Shown in pieces: positions 35,132 to 47,066 of a DNA stretch of 64,000 bases. Under the pieces are notes generated by a model, which had not been told where the DNA came from, did no database searches, and was given only the letters and a program-made list of their open reading frames with translations. This DNA is from Cokeromyces recurvatus. Taxonomy: Eukaryota > Mucoromycota > Mucoromycetes > Mucorales > Mucoraceae. The translations under genes and the position numbers were made by a program. How positions within the stretch are numbered: position 1 is the first letter of the stretch; each line of letters starts with the position of its first letter. The DNA is taken from the NCBI RefSeq assembly GCF_025118155.1, contig NW_026251390.1:868001-932000 (forward strand), read 5' to 3'.

Positions 35132-36013
35132 GTTGCAATGAAGTTATAATTTAATTTGAATTGTTAATAATCAATATAAGATAATAAAAAAAGAAGAAAA
35201 TAATTTTATTACAGACGATTAAATTTATTGCTGTATTTTAAACTTAAAAAATTGAGTTTCTTTTTACTCATTCTTCAGAAAAAAAAAAAAAAACTAACAA
35301 TCAAGAGAAGATGCATCTTACATTTGAAAAATAATAAATAGTTTTATTATTTTTAATTGTTTTAACAAGTGTATATTTTAATTTTTACATCTACATTCAA
35401 GCTGATTTTGGAATGACAATTAGACATTTTGACATTATGTTCAACTACGACAAATTAATCTTACTAGATAAAGTAATTTATTGTAAAGTAATAATATAAG
35501 TTTTATTTTAACAATTGACATTATACATAACTCATTACTGTACATGTTGAATTTTTATTATTTTTTTAATAAATTTTTTTTGAAAATGTTAAATAATTTG
35601 ACCTTTTCTTAAAAAAAAGACTTACTTTGACTTTACATTTTAAACATTCATCTTGAATGAATTATTGCTACAATTATCTTTTTTCAACTTCTTTTGAATT
35701 CAGAATATAACACAGCTAACACACGCTTATATTTGATGACTTATTCAAAAAAATAAAAAAAAAAATATTTTTGTCCAATGAAATTTAAAGAAAAAAAAAT
35801 GTCGGGATTCTAAATTTATTTTCTAGTAAAGAAGACTATACCCAAAAATTTGTTATATTTTTTAATCATTAAACAAATCTTTAAATGCTAATATCTCTAT
35901 CAATTCTTAACCAAATAAAAAAAATTAACATATTCAAAATGAGCAAATTTTTCTCTTTCATTTGGTATAAAAAAATTTTTAATCTTCCAAAATTTCAAAA
36001 TTTTTTGTGAAAT
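35132..36013. other. Right arm of the transposon
   Basis: About 880 bp upstream of the transposase, extremely AT-rich, presumably its promoter and leader. No gene seen. Confidence 0.45.
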
Positions 36014-36054
36014 GTCTAATTTCACAATTGTGAAATTAGACTTTATCTGCAGTG
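36014..36054 (-). repeat. Right terminal inverted repeat with 28-bp perfect palindrome
   Basis: 36014-36041 is a perfect palindrome whose half-site is GTCTAATTTCACAA. 36031-36054 is the inverted partner of the left end, finishing in CAGTG. The palindrome contains the 16-mer TTTCACAATTGTGAAA shared with the left subterminal array. Confidence 0.85.
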
Positions 36055-36112
36055 ACCACAGAGAGTTGAATCGGGTTTATACTTACTATTTAAATTGACA
36101 ACACCAGGAAAT

Positions 36113-36185
36113 GCCTTCTTGGCTCAGTTGGCAGAGCGTCTGCCTAGTAAGCAGAAGGTCGCCAGTTCGATTCTGGCAGAAGGCA
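36113..36185 (+). tRNA. tRNA-Thr (anticodon AGT)
   Basis: 73 nt without intron. The acceptor stem pairs GCCTTCT with AGAAGGC, followed by discriminator A. The anticodon stem TCTGC/GCAGA closes the loop CTAGTAA, so the anticodon is AGT (Thr, ACU codons). The T stem GCCAG/CTGGC closes TTCGATT. The A box (TGGCTCAGTTGG) and B box (AGTTCGATTCT) are both present. A T run just downstream (36191-36195) is a likely Pol III terminator. The transposon ends 58 bp upstream. Confidence 0.96.
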
Positions 36186-38018
36186 TGATATTTTTAATCT
36201 TTATAAATGAGGTTGAGCAAATTTTTTTTTTTTTGATTTTTATTTTTTTCAAAATGTATTAAAATTAAAATGTTTTTATTATGTTAATTTTCGTGTCGTG
36301 TTCTTTACAAGGAGACAACCGTAATTCCAATTAGTTATAATAAAATATAATAGACGCTAATAATTATTTGGATTAAGTTTTTGTTCTTTATTAATTCTGA
36401 AAAAAGTGTGTATCTCTCTTTTTTTTTTATTTTGCATTATACTTGTATTTATAATACTATATCCAAGCTGGATTGTCATACCATGACACTCCTGTTTGAC
36501 GCACTAGTAGTGATACTAGATCGTGTAGGCAAGAAATAGTATGTGATATAAAAAGAATTACATAAATGATAGATATTAAGATGAAATAAAAACCATCTTT
36601 GTTCTCCTTATTAAATATTTATATAGATCACCCTATTAATATTAAGCAATGCTCTAATATCAGATATTAAGCACGACAACTATTTCTTTATTATCAGATA
36701 ATATAGAAGACCATTAAATATGTATTTGAATACTATTCACATTTGTGTAACTTGATTTATGCTGTATCTAACCTTGAAGTAGTAATATTTTATAAGACTT
36801 AACCATCTGTATTTGTTATATAACTGTATACAATATTAAAATATAGTTTCTCTTTTATAACGATAGGATAATAATATGAAGAAAGATATATTTGTGATTT
36901 CAGATAATGCTTAATAAAGTTCTATATATCCGCTATATAAAAGTACAATACTAGAACAAGATATGAAAACGATTAAATCAGCAAATGCAATACAGATCAT
37001 CTTCTTTATATTTATATCCATACTTAGATACATATACACATATATTGTAACGTTTCTATCAAGGCTTTCTAACTAATGTGCGACATCGAGATTGTCAAAT
37101 TTTTACATTGGTATCCTATTGTCGTACCAGAATCAAAATAATTGTATTGTATAGTACCATCATGTCTCCTTCTAAACAAAAAGCCTAAAGTTATTAATAG
37201 AGGAAAAGTTTATTTATCAAGTCTCTTTTATTCCTTATTTTCATTTCATTTTATTTATTTTTTATCACCTTTATTCGTATAGCCTATTTAGAATACAAGT
37301 CTTTTAAGCAAATTAGATATTATCCAGCACTTGATTGATACTAAAATAAATAATTTGTTACTTATTATGCTATATTTCCCCTATATATCATGAAACTAAA
37401 AAGTAGTTTACAATCGAGATTAATACGAGAATCTTTAAGCAGAACTGAAGGGTATCTTTAGCCATTTTACCTATTGCAGAAATCTAAAGGATAAGATTAT
37501 AATGAAGATGCATTAAAAATAACGTATTTATCCTTTAACTATACTTTAAAATGCTTCATCCATAAAAGAGGAACCATTTTAGCAGTTATTTAGAAATATA
37601 ACATGGATATATATATCCTTCTCAATAATCAAAAGATAGAATGACATTTTTAATACCTTAAAGGAGAAGAGTTTACTTCTTAAAGCCGATCAGTCTGCAA
37701 TCATATTATGGTCGATGCTAAACAAAAAATAAAATAGCCCGATTATGTCAGTTCCTTATTACAAAATCGAAAATTCTAGTTGCTTTTATTTACAACGTTA
37801 GATTACTCTTATTTAAATAGAGATACTTATTTTTATCTTGCTTATTTTATGTTGTTTAAAAGTAATTTTATTAATTTCATCGAACTCTTAAAAAAACGGT
37901 TATTTTAGTAGACCGTCTTTTTTTTAATTTCAAATACAGTTATGAAACCCTTTTGAATATATTCCATTTTTTTTTTTTTTTTTTTAAACAATTGTTTCTT
38001 TTAACTAGAAAAAAAAAA
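36186..38018. other. Gene-free stretch
   Basis: About 1.8 kb, AT-rich. 36460-36550 and 37060-37180 are less AT-rich but have no open frame or known RNA fold that I recognise. A T tract at 37969-37985 precedes the G-patch gene. I see nothing else. Confidence 0.4.
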
Positions 38019-39238
<1,220 letters not shown>

Positions 39239-39388
39239 AATAGTGGCTTGTGTTATACCAAGCTATCATCATAGTTGTGTGCGCCCCTGGCTTATATACA
39301 ACGAACATCCCCGCTTTTTTTTTTTTTTTTTTTTAATTTTTAATTTTTAATTTTTTAGCTTTTTAATTTTTTTCTCTATTCTTTAAAC

Positions 39389-39811
39389 ATGTTTCGACCT
39401 ACTGTTCTTCTCAAAGCTGCTAACAGAGCTGCTACTTTTCGTGTCATTAACACTACTACTCAACGCATTGCACCCATTTCCTTAGCTCGGTTCTATAGTA
39501 GTGGAGCTTTATCACATGCTGATATTGAAACTCGTGTTTTAGATGTTTTAAGAGGATTTGATAAAGTAGACAGTAACAAGGTATAAACATGAGGATCGTT
39601 AATTTGTCAGCATTCACTTACTAACATTATATAGATTTCACTTGATGCTCATTTTATTAAAGATCTTGGACTCGATAGTTTAGATACAGTTGAAGTAGTC
39701 ATGGCTATCGAAGAAGAATTCTCTGTCGAAATTCCAGATAAAGAGGCTGATGAAATTAAAACTGCCAAGCAAGCTGTTGAATATATTAGTCATCGTGCTG
39801 ATGCTCATTAA
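39389..39811 (+). CDS. Mitochondrial acyl carrier protein
   Basis: Two exons: 39389-39580 and 39635-39811; 122 aa. The first about 38 residues are basic and hydroxylated ([20 protein letters not shown]), a mitochondrial targeting sequence. The mature part has the phosphopantetheine attachment site [18 protein letters not shown], with Ser in DSL as the modified residue. The usual end is [19 protein letters not shown]. It carries acyl chains for lipoic-acid synthesis and is a structural partner of LYR proteins in complex I and Fe-S assembly. A long T tract at 39317-39334 followed by TTTTTAA repeats lies just upstream. Confidence 0.96.
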
Positions 39812-41879
39812 TGCAGAATAACTATAGTGATATTATACTCAAAAAAAAAAAAAACAAAAAATAAACACACACAAAAGAAAGTTCATGTGATATTATTACA
39901 ATGTATATTATATTACATTGCCCCTCTCAATGAATACTAGATTTTGCGAATGAATTTGCATCCTATTTTGTTATAATTATTATTATTTATTTATTTATTA
40001 GGATTTGTTCTCTGGAGATTAATTTTTACTTTCAGCAAAATTTTATAAAAAAAATTATTTGCCCTGTGATTGAGGAGAAAAATGTTAAGGCTTATTAGCA
40101 TAAACTATATAATAACGACAAATTGCGCATTTCAGGCCTTCTCCATTAGTCTATATTATATTAATGTGAGTAAATTTCTAATCACTCGAGAGTATCTTTA
40201 TGATTTTAATATATACAATGATTTTTCAGCCAGTAGACCTATAGATATATCTGATGATTTAGTGCCAGGTCTTTACAATACTGTACATACAGAATGGACA
40301 GATGATAACTTTTAGCCAATTCTTGAATTATTGACGAGAGATTTCTACAAGTAGCCCAGCACTAGTAGTAGACTCATCTCCAAAAGAAAAACCTAAGCCT
40401 AAAAATAAAAAGCAGACAAACAATGCAACCATAAGAGACACATACCATACGCATGCTCCAGGATAAATTCAAGAAATGTAGAAATTATGTTATATTTTAA
40501 GGACTTAAAGTAACTGTAGTAGGAGAAATTAACTGAAATAGTTGTAATAGCATCTCAAAATTGTGTAAAAGGTGATTAGATATTAAGAACTCATTTAAAG
40601 GTAGCGGTAATAGAAAGTTTTCACCTAAACATACGAAGTTTTTGATGGGCTTCAATGATCATAAATCAGACGCTGTTTTATAGTAGGCTAGAGACACATT
40701 TCTCGAAATATTTCCTTGGTTTTTATCAATCAATTTATCTAACCTTCGTACATCTTGTTTATCTCACTACTGTTTTTTTTAAAAAAAGAAAAAAAAAAGA
40801 AGAGAAAATCAGCAAAGCAAAAAATAGTATGGAAATTACTTTAACAAAAAGAAAGAAAGTCTTAGAATGGAAGGGTAATGAAAAGATGGATTGGTTGACA
40901 CCCTGTATTTTTATTCCTTAAACTATAATTTGGATACTCTGTGATAGCAGATAATTTTTTATAACGAAACTAGTATGCAGAAACATATCGTAGCTATAGT
41001 ACTGAGCCTGAGAACTTACTTCACATAATGATAAACTGTCCTATTAAATAAATATACTGACTTCAGTTATCTAAAGAATTTAATTACATTTCCCTTTGGT
41101 TAGGGTTTTTCATATTGTCCTATCTTGATAGCAATACACTTGACAAGTCAGAGCTGTCTTTGCCAACGACTTTTCGTCGATCAATGCTATAATGAATTGT
41201 CCCCGGCCAAAACTTTCCTATACCATATCATAATTTATTTCTAGAGATTTAAATCAATCAAATCTGTAATACAATTCTCCCTGAGGAATATATTTGTATA
41301 CAAATGTCTAACAAGGTAATACGATGGGTTGTAAATCTGATCAGTGTTATTTTCTTCTTCTTCTCATGATAATATTGTAGTATACTTCAAGAAGAATTAC
41401 TATGAAGGACTAGTTAAAATGATAACAATATATCACACCTCTGACTCTAATCATTTATATCTGCCAAGTATATTAAATAGAACAAATATAAGAAAAAGTA
41501 AGTTGCTCAGAAACTCATTTTGAAACTATGTCTCCTAATAAAATAAGCTTGTGATATTAAAGAAGACTACAAGCATGAAACATGGTTTGACAAGGTTTTA
41601 CAAAAAGAGAATCCTTCACTTGACTTTTTTCTTTTTTTTTACTAATGAATTTTTAAGTTATAAGACTGTGATCCATAATCATTATAATGATCTGGTATGT
41701 AGAATACAGAAAAAAATTAAAGCAAACGTTTTACCTAGATCCACTTTTATATCAAATACAATAACTTAGCTTTCACCTACAATGACACCTAATATCAACT
41801 ACTTACTTTATGATATGCAACACTTATTACATAGAATGATAATACAACTTACATTTTATACGGCCGTTTTTATTTTGTC
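39812..41879. other. Spacer with possible decayed mobile DNA
   Basis: About 2.1 kb with no gene I can support. Short frames (for example 40202-40315, SRPIDISDDLVPGLYNTVHT) look like pieces of old coding DNA, and 41640-41760 may be decayed upstream sequence of LINE relic C. The assignment is weak. Confidence 0.35.
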
Positions 41880-42950
41880 AAGATATCTAATTTTGTCCTG
41901 GTATTCCTTTCAAAGCTACTGATGTTCTTAGTGTCAAAAAACTTATTCAAGATCATATCTCTATGTAAGTTCTTAAATATATTGGCATCATTACATCCGG
42001 TTTCTCTAAATTATTATCAATACGGTTGTAAAAAAAAAAGATATAACCTTAAATAAAGTATAGCTTGACTATCTTTACATTCACTGTTGCTCGTCATAAA
42101 CAATTAGAACAAACACAGAATACTTGCTTCCGTGCAATTTTCGGTGGTTTCACCCACTCTTTAACAAAAGTAATGCGACATGTGAACTAAATACCTTCCA
42201 TGCAAGAACGGTAACACATACTACAAGCCAAATTTATTTTACGTTCATTTTTACTTCTTAATGATAATGTGTTCCTCACATGCTTACTATCATGCATCAC
42301 TAACCTCAGATCAAGTCAATGATATAAACTTACAAATATACCCTTTGCCAAGGCTCTTTCCAACTTATTAGATGACCTTACTATTTCGGCATCTAGTAAG
42401 TATCAACAGATTTTCTTTTTTAGACATTTTTAACAGGTACTTAAACACAAGTACAGCAAGTTATTATCCGTGTATCGCTCAATTTTATCCTTGAATCCAA
42501 TACTGTGGCTACCTATGCATCCTATCCTACTGATAATAATCATCTTCTACAATGGCATTTAGAATAACTACCTGTTGGAATACCCAAATTCTGTTCATAT
42601 TGAACACAAGATTACTGAAGCCTAAATCATATAATCTCTTCATATACAATCTAGTCTACATATTCCTACAACTATTACTAATCCTAATTTGTATATCCTC
42701 AACATATTAACTGAACCCGCAAATTTTATAGCTTATAGACATGATACAAATATAGTATGTCCTTCGAGCTCCAATCTTTACTATCGGCGTTATTTATGGC
42801 TCCCTCTTTTAATTCATTAGATTCAAACATGTTAGATATTGTAATATCTATCACACTTCTTTTCCCCCTTCCCTTTTCTCTCTTTCCATTATTCCCTTGA
42901 ACCCATGAGTTTTTATTATTATCATTCTCTAGCATTGTGAACTGGTCAGG
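41880..42950 (+). mobile_element. LINE relic C: decayed 3' part of a non-LTR retrotransposon
   Basis: Plus-strand pieces in order: PGIPFKATDVLSVKKLIQDH (from about 41896), then LEQTQNTCFRAIFGGFTHSL and TKVMRHVN (42107-42190), then FILRSFLLLNDNVFLTCLLS (42236-42300), then LNPILWLPM and CLHIQSSLHIPTTITNPN (about 42480-42700). Frameshifts and stops separate them. They match relic A piece by piece (LILRSFLFPDNVLL, CLYVYSSLHVPTNIADPIS). The non-coding tail is also shared at nucleotide level (ATAGTATGTC, TCTTTACT, GTAATATCTA, GCATTGTGAAC). The relic ends about 260 bp before the ARL8 start. Confidence 0.75.
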
Positions 42951-43208
42951 GAGAATTTTGGTAAACATACAAAATACCCGCGCTCAGTTGGACTTTTATC
43001 ATCTTCAATTTTTTTTTTTTATAAAAAAACTAATGCAAATTTTATTAGGTATTCAAAAAAAAAAAAAAAAAAAAAAAAAAAAGAAAAAAAGAAATCGGGC
43101 AATATTTACAAATTTATGTGTATTTTTTTCCCTCTTTTTTTTGATTTTTTTTTCCCTTTTCTTTCTTTATTCCTTATTTAATTTGTATATATAATATTAA
43201 TAATAGTA
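42951..43208. promoter_or_regulatory. ARL8 upstream region
   Basis: Short spacer with adjacent T (43010-43020) and A (43054-43082) tracts and a pyrimidine-rich stretch up to the ATG at 43209. It is probably the ARL8 promoter and leader. Confidence 0.4.
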
Positions 43209-44066
43209 ATGTCAGGAATTATCCAATGGTTAATAGATTGGTTAAGAAGTTTATTCTTCAAAGTAAATTTATAACAGAAAATAGATGGGAATATACATTG
43301 ATATACTTACACAATTATTATAGACTGAAATGGAATTAACTTTGGTTGGCCTTCAAAATAGTGGTAAAACTACACTTGTTAATGTTATTGCTGTAATGTA
43401 CATAAATACAATATACAATTACTATACTAATGATTATTAAAGTCAGGGCAATTTATTGAAGATGCCATTCCAACTGTTGGATTTAACATGAGAAAAGTTA
43501 CAAAGGGCAATGTGACTATGAAGTTATGGGATATTGGAGGGCAACCACGTTTTAGAAGTATGTGGGAAAGATATTGTAGAGGAGTGAATGCGATAGTGTA
43601 AAGCATATACATATATATAATATATATATAATATACATATACATATACATATATATATATATATATACATGTATACATACAAAGCTTGAATTATCTTTTA
43701 TTTATTTCATGTGTTATAGCTTTGTCGTTGATGCCGCTGACCGTGAAAAGTTAGAGGCAGCTAATACAGAGTTAAGAAACCTTTTGGAAAAGCCTCAATT
43801 AGCTAACATTCCTGTGCTTGTACTTGGGAACAAAAATGATTTACCTGAAGCATTAACAGCTGATGAGCTTATTGAAGCCTTGTAAGTTTAGTATCTACAT
43901 AGGCTTATAATTGTTTATATTTAATTTTTTTTTTTTTATATATGGTAGACATCTTAAATCTATTACGAATCGGGAAGTATCTTGTTATTCAATTTCAGCA
44001 AAAAATCAGGTGAATATTGATATCACATTACAATGGCTTATTAGAAAAGGAAAAGGACAGAAATAA
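43209..44066 (+). CDS. ARL8: ARL8 small GTPase
   Basis: Five exons: 43209-43262, 43324-43392, 43443-43597, 43720-43881, 43949-44066; 185 aa. The start [20 protein letters not shown] is the amphipathic N-terminal helix of ARL8 (a WLRSLF core). The nucleotide-binding motifs are GLQNSGKTT (P loop), [13 protein letters not shown] (switch I), [19 protein letters not shown] (switch II), [10 protein letters not shown] and [20 protein letters not shown]. The [15 protein letters not shown] and [10 protein letters not shown] blocks are diagnostic for ARL8, which links lysosomes or vacuoles to motors and tethering factors in animals. Microsatellite-like AT and CAT repeats fill intron 3. Confidence 0.97.
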
Positions 44067-44280
44067 ATTATTAAATACCACATTATAAGTTTATATTTAT
44101 TTACATATATCCTATTTCAATGTATTGCATATATTAAAGAAGGAGAAGGATGAGTAATAATAATAATGAAATCCCAAAATAACTGGGAAAAAAAAAGAAT
44201 TCTCTTTTTAAAAACAAAAAAAAAAAATATCCTTTTTTTTTTTTTCTTTCGTCTATTATGTTGTATCATAAAAAAGAATC

Positions 44281-45546
44281 ATGACTATGGATGATATTTT
44301 ATTTTGGATAATTGGAGAAAACGATATAAAGTAAGTTCATTGATCGATACATTAACTCTGTTTTCTCATTTTACTATTAGTAATGAAGAAATCTATCTTT
44401 CTTCTGGTACACCTTTGAATAATATTAACCCTAAAAGACTCTACGAAAGTTTAAAGAAGAGACATGCAAGACAACGTCAACGACTTTTAAAGAATCAAAT
44501 AAGCGAATTACATGCCTATCACAAAGAATTCATTCAGAAAAATAAGAATGATTTATTCATCACTCCTTCCACAGCTGTTTGTCAAGAAATTCAAGGGCTC
44601 GATTTTTTATCAGAACATAATAACATTATATCAGAACTGTTTTCATCTACTCATAGTGATATAAGTATAGCAGATGAAAGGGATAAGTTAGATGATCTGC
44701 AAATGGAAGAACGTTCTAAATTATATATAGAAATCATCAGAGTAAGTTCATTCATAATGATAAGGTATCTTTTTATATTCATGTTTTAATTTGTAGAAAA
44801 AATATATTCAAGGATTTAATGACTTGAATAATTTTCACATGGCACAACTTCGGAAATTAGAAGAATATGAAGAACAGGATTTGGCATTAATTCCTAACGA
44901 CATTATTGATCATTCACATCGTCTTTCTCCAGTTATAGATACTGCTGTAAAATCACCAACACCCAATAATTTAGAATCAGAACCGTCAACATCAAAGAGG
45001 AAATCGAGAGATGAAGAGGAAAAGGAAGATAAAGAATTCACACAATTAAATAAAAAGAAAAAAGATCCTGAAAGACCAAAAATAGATCAAAGTTCAAGAC
45101 ATATACAACAACGAAAGGATATTAAAATAAAAGAATTCCATCCTAAACCGATACTAGGGAAAGCATCTTCAAAAAAATTCTTTCCGCCTACTGTAACAAC
45201 AGCTTATAATAATAATCCGTTATTTGAAAAGAAGACTTTATCAACAAGGCTATTCAAAAGGTCTAATAAAATTACATCATTAATGGATGATGGAACGATT
45301 AATATACATAATAAGCCAAATCGAGTCATCATCATCAACTCAAAGGGTATAGCAACAACTTATGGTGATCCAAAGGACTATGCTGATGCCATCAATGGCA
45401 TTAAACGAGATGATAATCCAGTTTATAAACGATATATGGCTGGAGAACATTATTTATTCTATAAGACTGAAAGTGGTCATGTTGTCACTATTGGGCCTGT
45501 ATCAAAAATACAGCCATTAATTCATAAATTCTTTTTATATTCATAA
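44281..45546 (+). CDS. Protein of unknown function, basic and helical
   Basis: Three exons: 44281-44330, 44381-44741, 44797-45546; 386 aa. I recognise no domain. The N-terminus (MTMDDILFWIIGENDIK) is followed by a strongly basic helical region (LKKRHARQRQRLLKNQISEL). Then come a Ser/Asp-rich part and a charged Lys/Glu-rich middle (KSRDEEEKEDKEFTQLNKKK). The C-terminal 100 residues look like a small folded domain: SLMDDGTINIHNKPNRVIII, then NSKGIATTYGDPKDYADAIN and EHYLFYKTESGHVVTIGPVS. The basic helices and charged middle would suit a nuclear protein, but that is a guess. Splice sites and phases are good. It lies 214 bp after ARL8 and 74 bp before the SLC35F gene, all on the same strand. Confidence 0.75.
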
Positions 45547-45620
45547 AAAAAAAAAAAAAAGAATTTAATTTATTTATTTATTTATTTTTTTTTTATTGTT
45601 TGTTTGTTTATTATTACCAA

Positions 45621-46999
45621 ATGCCTTGTCAAAAAACATATATAGCAATTTGTTTAGGACAGGTTTTATCATTATGTATCACAGGCACAAGTTCAGCATC
45701 CTCTGCTCTATGGAGACATTATTCAATTAGTATACCCTTTACACAAAACTTTTGTAATTATCTTTTATTAGCCATCATATATACCTCATTAAAACCAAAT
45801 AATCATTTGACAACAACAACTAATTGGCAATGTAGGTTATTGTAATTTATTTTTGTTTTATTTTATTTTTGTTTAAGATCATTAATCCTTTTAAGAAAAT
45901 GAAGTTTTTGGATATTCTTTTGCCGATGTTCAAGGTAAATGATAAGAAGAAGAAGAAAAAAGAATGAAAGGCCTACAAACAGACATTAAAATTCTATTTA
46001 TAGCAAATGTGTTAGCTGTCCTAGCATTTCAAAATACCTCTGTGTTGTCTGCTCTTGTCTTATCTTCTTGGTCTATTCCTTGTGTTATGCTATTATCAAC
46101 GTATTTTCTAAATTTAAAATATAGTCGAATTCATGTACAAAGTGCTTGTTTGTGCTTGATTGGATTAATACTACTTATTTGGGGAGATACGATTACGATG
46201 AATAGTGATAATGATCATCCTAGTAAGAAGCATATATAATTCGTAGTATGCATTTATAGTCACTTTACTTATTACCTATTTAGTCAATCACAGTTGGATT
46301 GGTGATATCATATGTGTACAGTATTCTATTTCTTCTCTCTTCTCCTTAATATATGTGTATGTGTTCGACTAATAAAAATACATTGTAGTTATCAAGTGCT
46401 ACGTTATATGCAGTCAGTAATGTAACAGAAGAGCATTTAGTCAAAAAATATACAACGATCGAATTCCTTGGTAAAGCTGGGTGCTGGGGTGCTTTACTCT
46501 GTGGTTTACAAGCGTAAGATTGCTACATAATAAGTCATTTAATACATCTATCTAATGTATATAATAGATATTACTTTGAATTGGATCAAGTAGTTCAAAT
46601 TAAGTGGTCACGGCCAATAGGTACATAATAAGAACATGAATTACATTTTTTTTTTCTAAATATTTAAATTTCTATAGTCTTCCTCATGTTAACTTATATC
46701 ATGTGTCTATTTTGTATGTATTCACTTGTACCAACTGTTTACCGTATGATGGGTGCTACTTTTCTAAGCATGAGTTTGATCACAAGTAATTTTTACTCTT
46801 TAATCGTTGGCTTGTTATTTTTAGATGCTAAGGTATATATGTATATAAATGTATACATGTATAGACAAAACTAATGAAATACTGGTAGATATCGTCTTTT
46901 TATCCTTTGGCTTATGTGCTGGTCATGATAGGCGTAATAATCTATAGTTTAGCTCCTCCTATTGAAGAAGAAGAGAACACGCCTTTATTATATAAATAA
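45621..46999 (+). CDS. SLC35F1/DUF914-type membrane transporter
   Basis: Eight exons: 45621-45831, 45905-45934, 46004-46222, 46284-46315, 46389-46513, 46568-46620, 46678-46832, 46889-46999; 311 aa. About ten hydrophobic segments are visible. Family features are the DVQANVLAVLAFQNTSVLSA core, the SSWSIPCVMLLSTYFLNLKY block, CLCLIGLILLIWGD, LSSATLYAVSNVTEEHLVKK and YSLIVGLLFLDAK, with an acidic C-terminus EEEENTPLLYK whose LL may be a sorting signal. SLC35F proteins belong to the drug/metabolite transporter superfamily, and fungal substrates are not settled. Two exons are very small (30 and 32 nt). They are supported by phase and by the continuity of the membrane segments. Confidence 0.85.
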
Positions 47000-47066
47000 A
47001 ATAAAAAAAAAGATATATATTATTATATACATATATATATATATCTTTATATAAACAAAACAGATA

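Larger units (their letters stand above)
28753..36054. mobile_element. CACTA/Plavaka-like DNA transposon, apparently complete
   Basis: A 7.3-kb unit bounded by imperfect inverted repeats. The left end is at 28753-28777 (CACTGCAAATAAAC, then GTCTAATTTCA). The right end, read from the other strand, is 36054-36031 (CACTGCAGATAAA, then GTCTAATTTCA), differing by one substitution and one extra base. The termini start with CACTG, as in CACTA-type elements. Inside lie palindromic subterminal repeats at both ends, a minus-strand transposase (35131-31998) and a convergent plus-strand second gene (30468-31765). All reading frames are intact, so the element may be young. I could not find a convincing target-site duplication (only a single A matches on both sides). 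Confidence 0.85.

Noticed and set aside
40070..40315. 81-residue frame as a gene
   Set aside because: No start context, splice sites or family; possibly old mobile DNA but unsupported.
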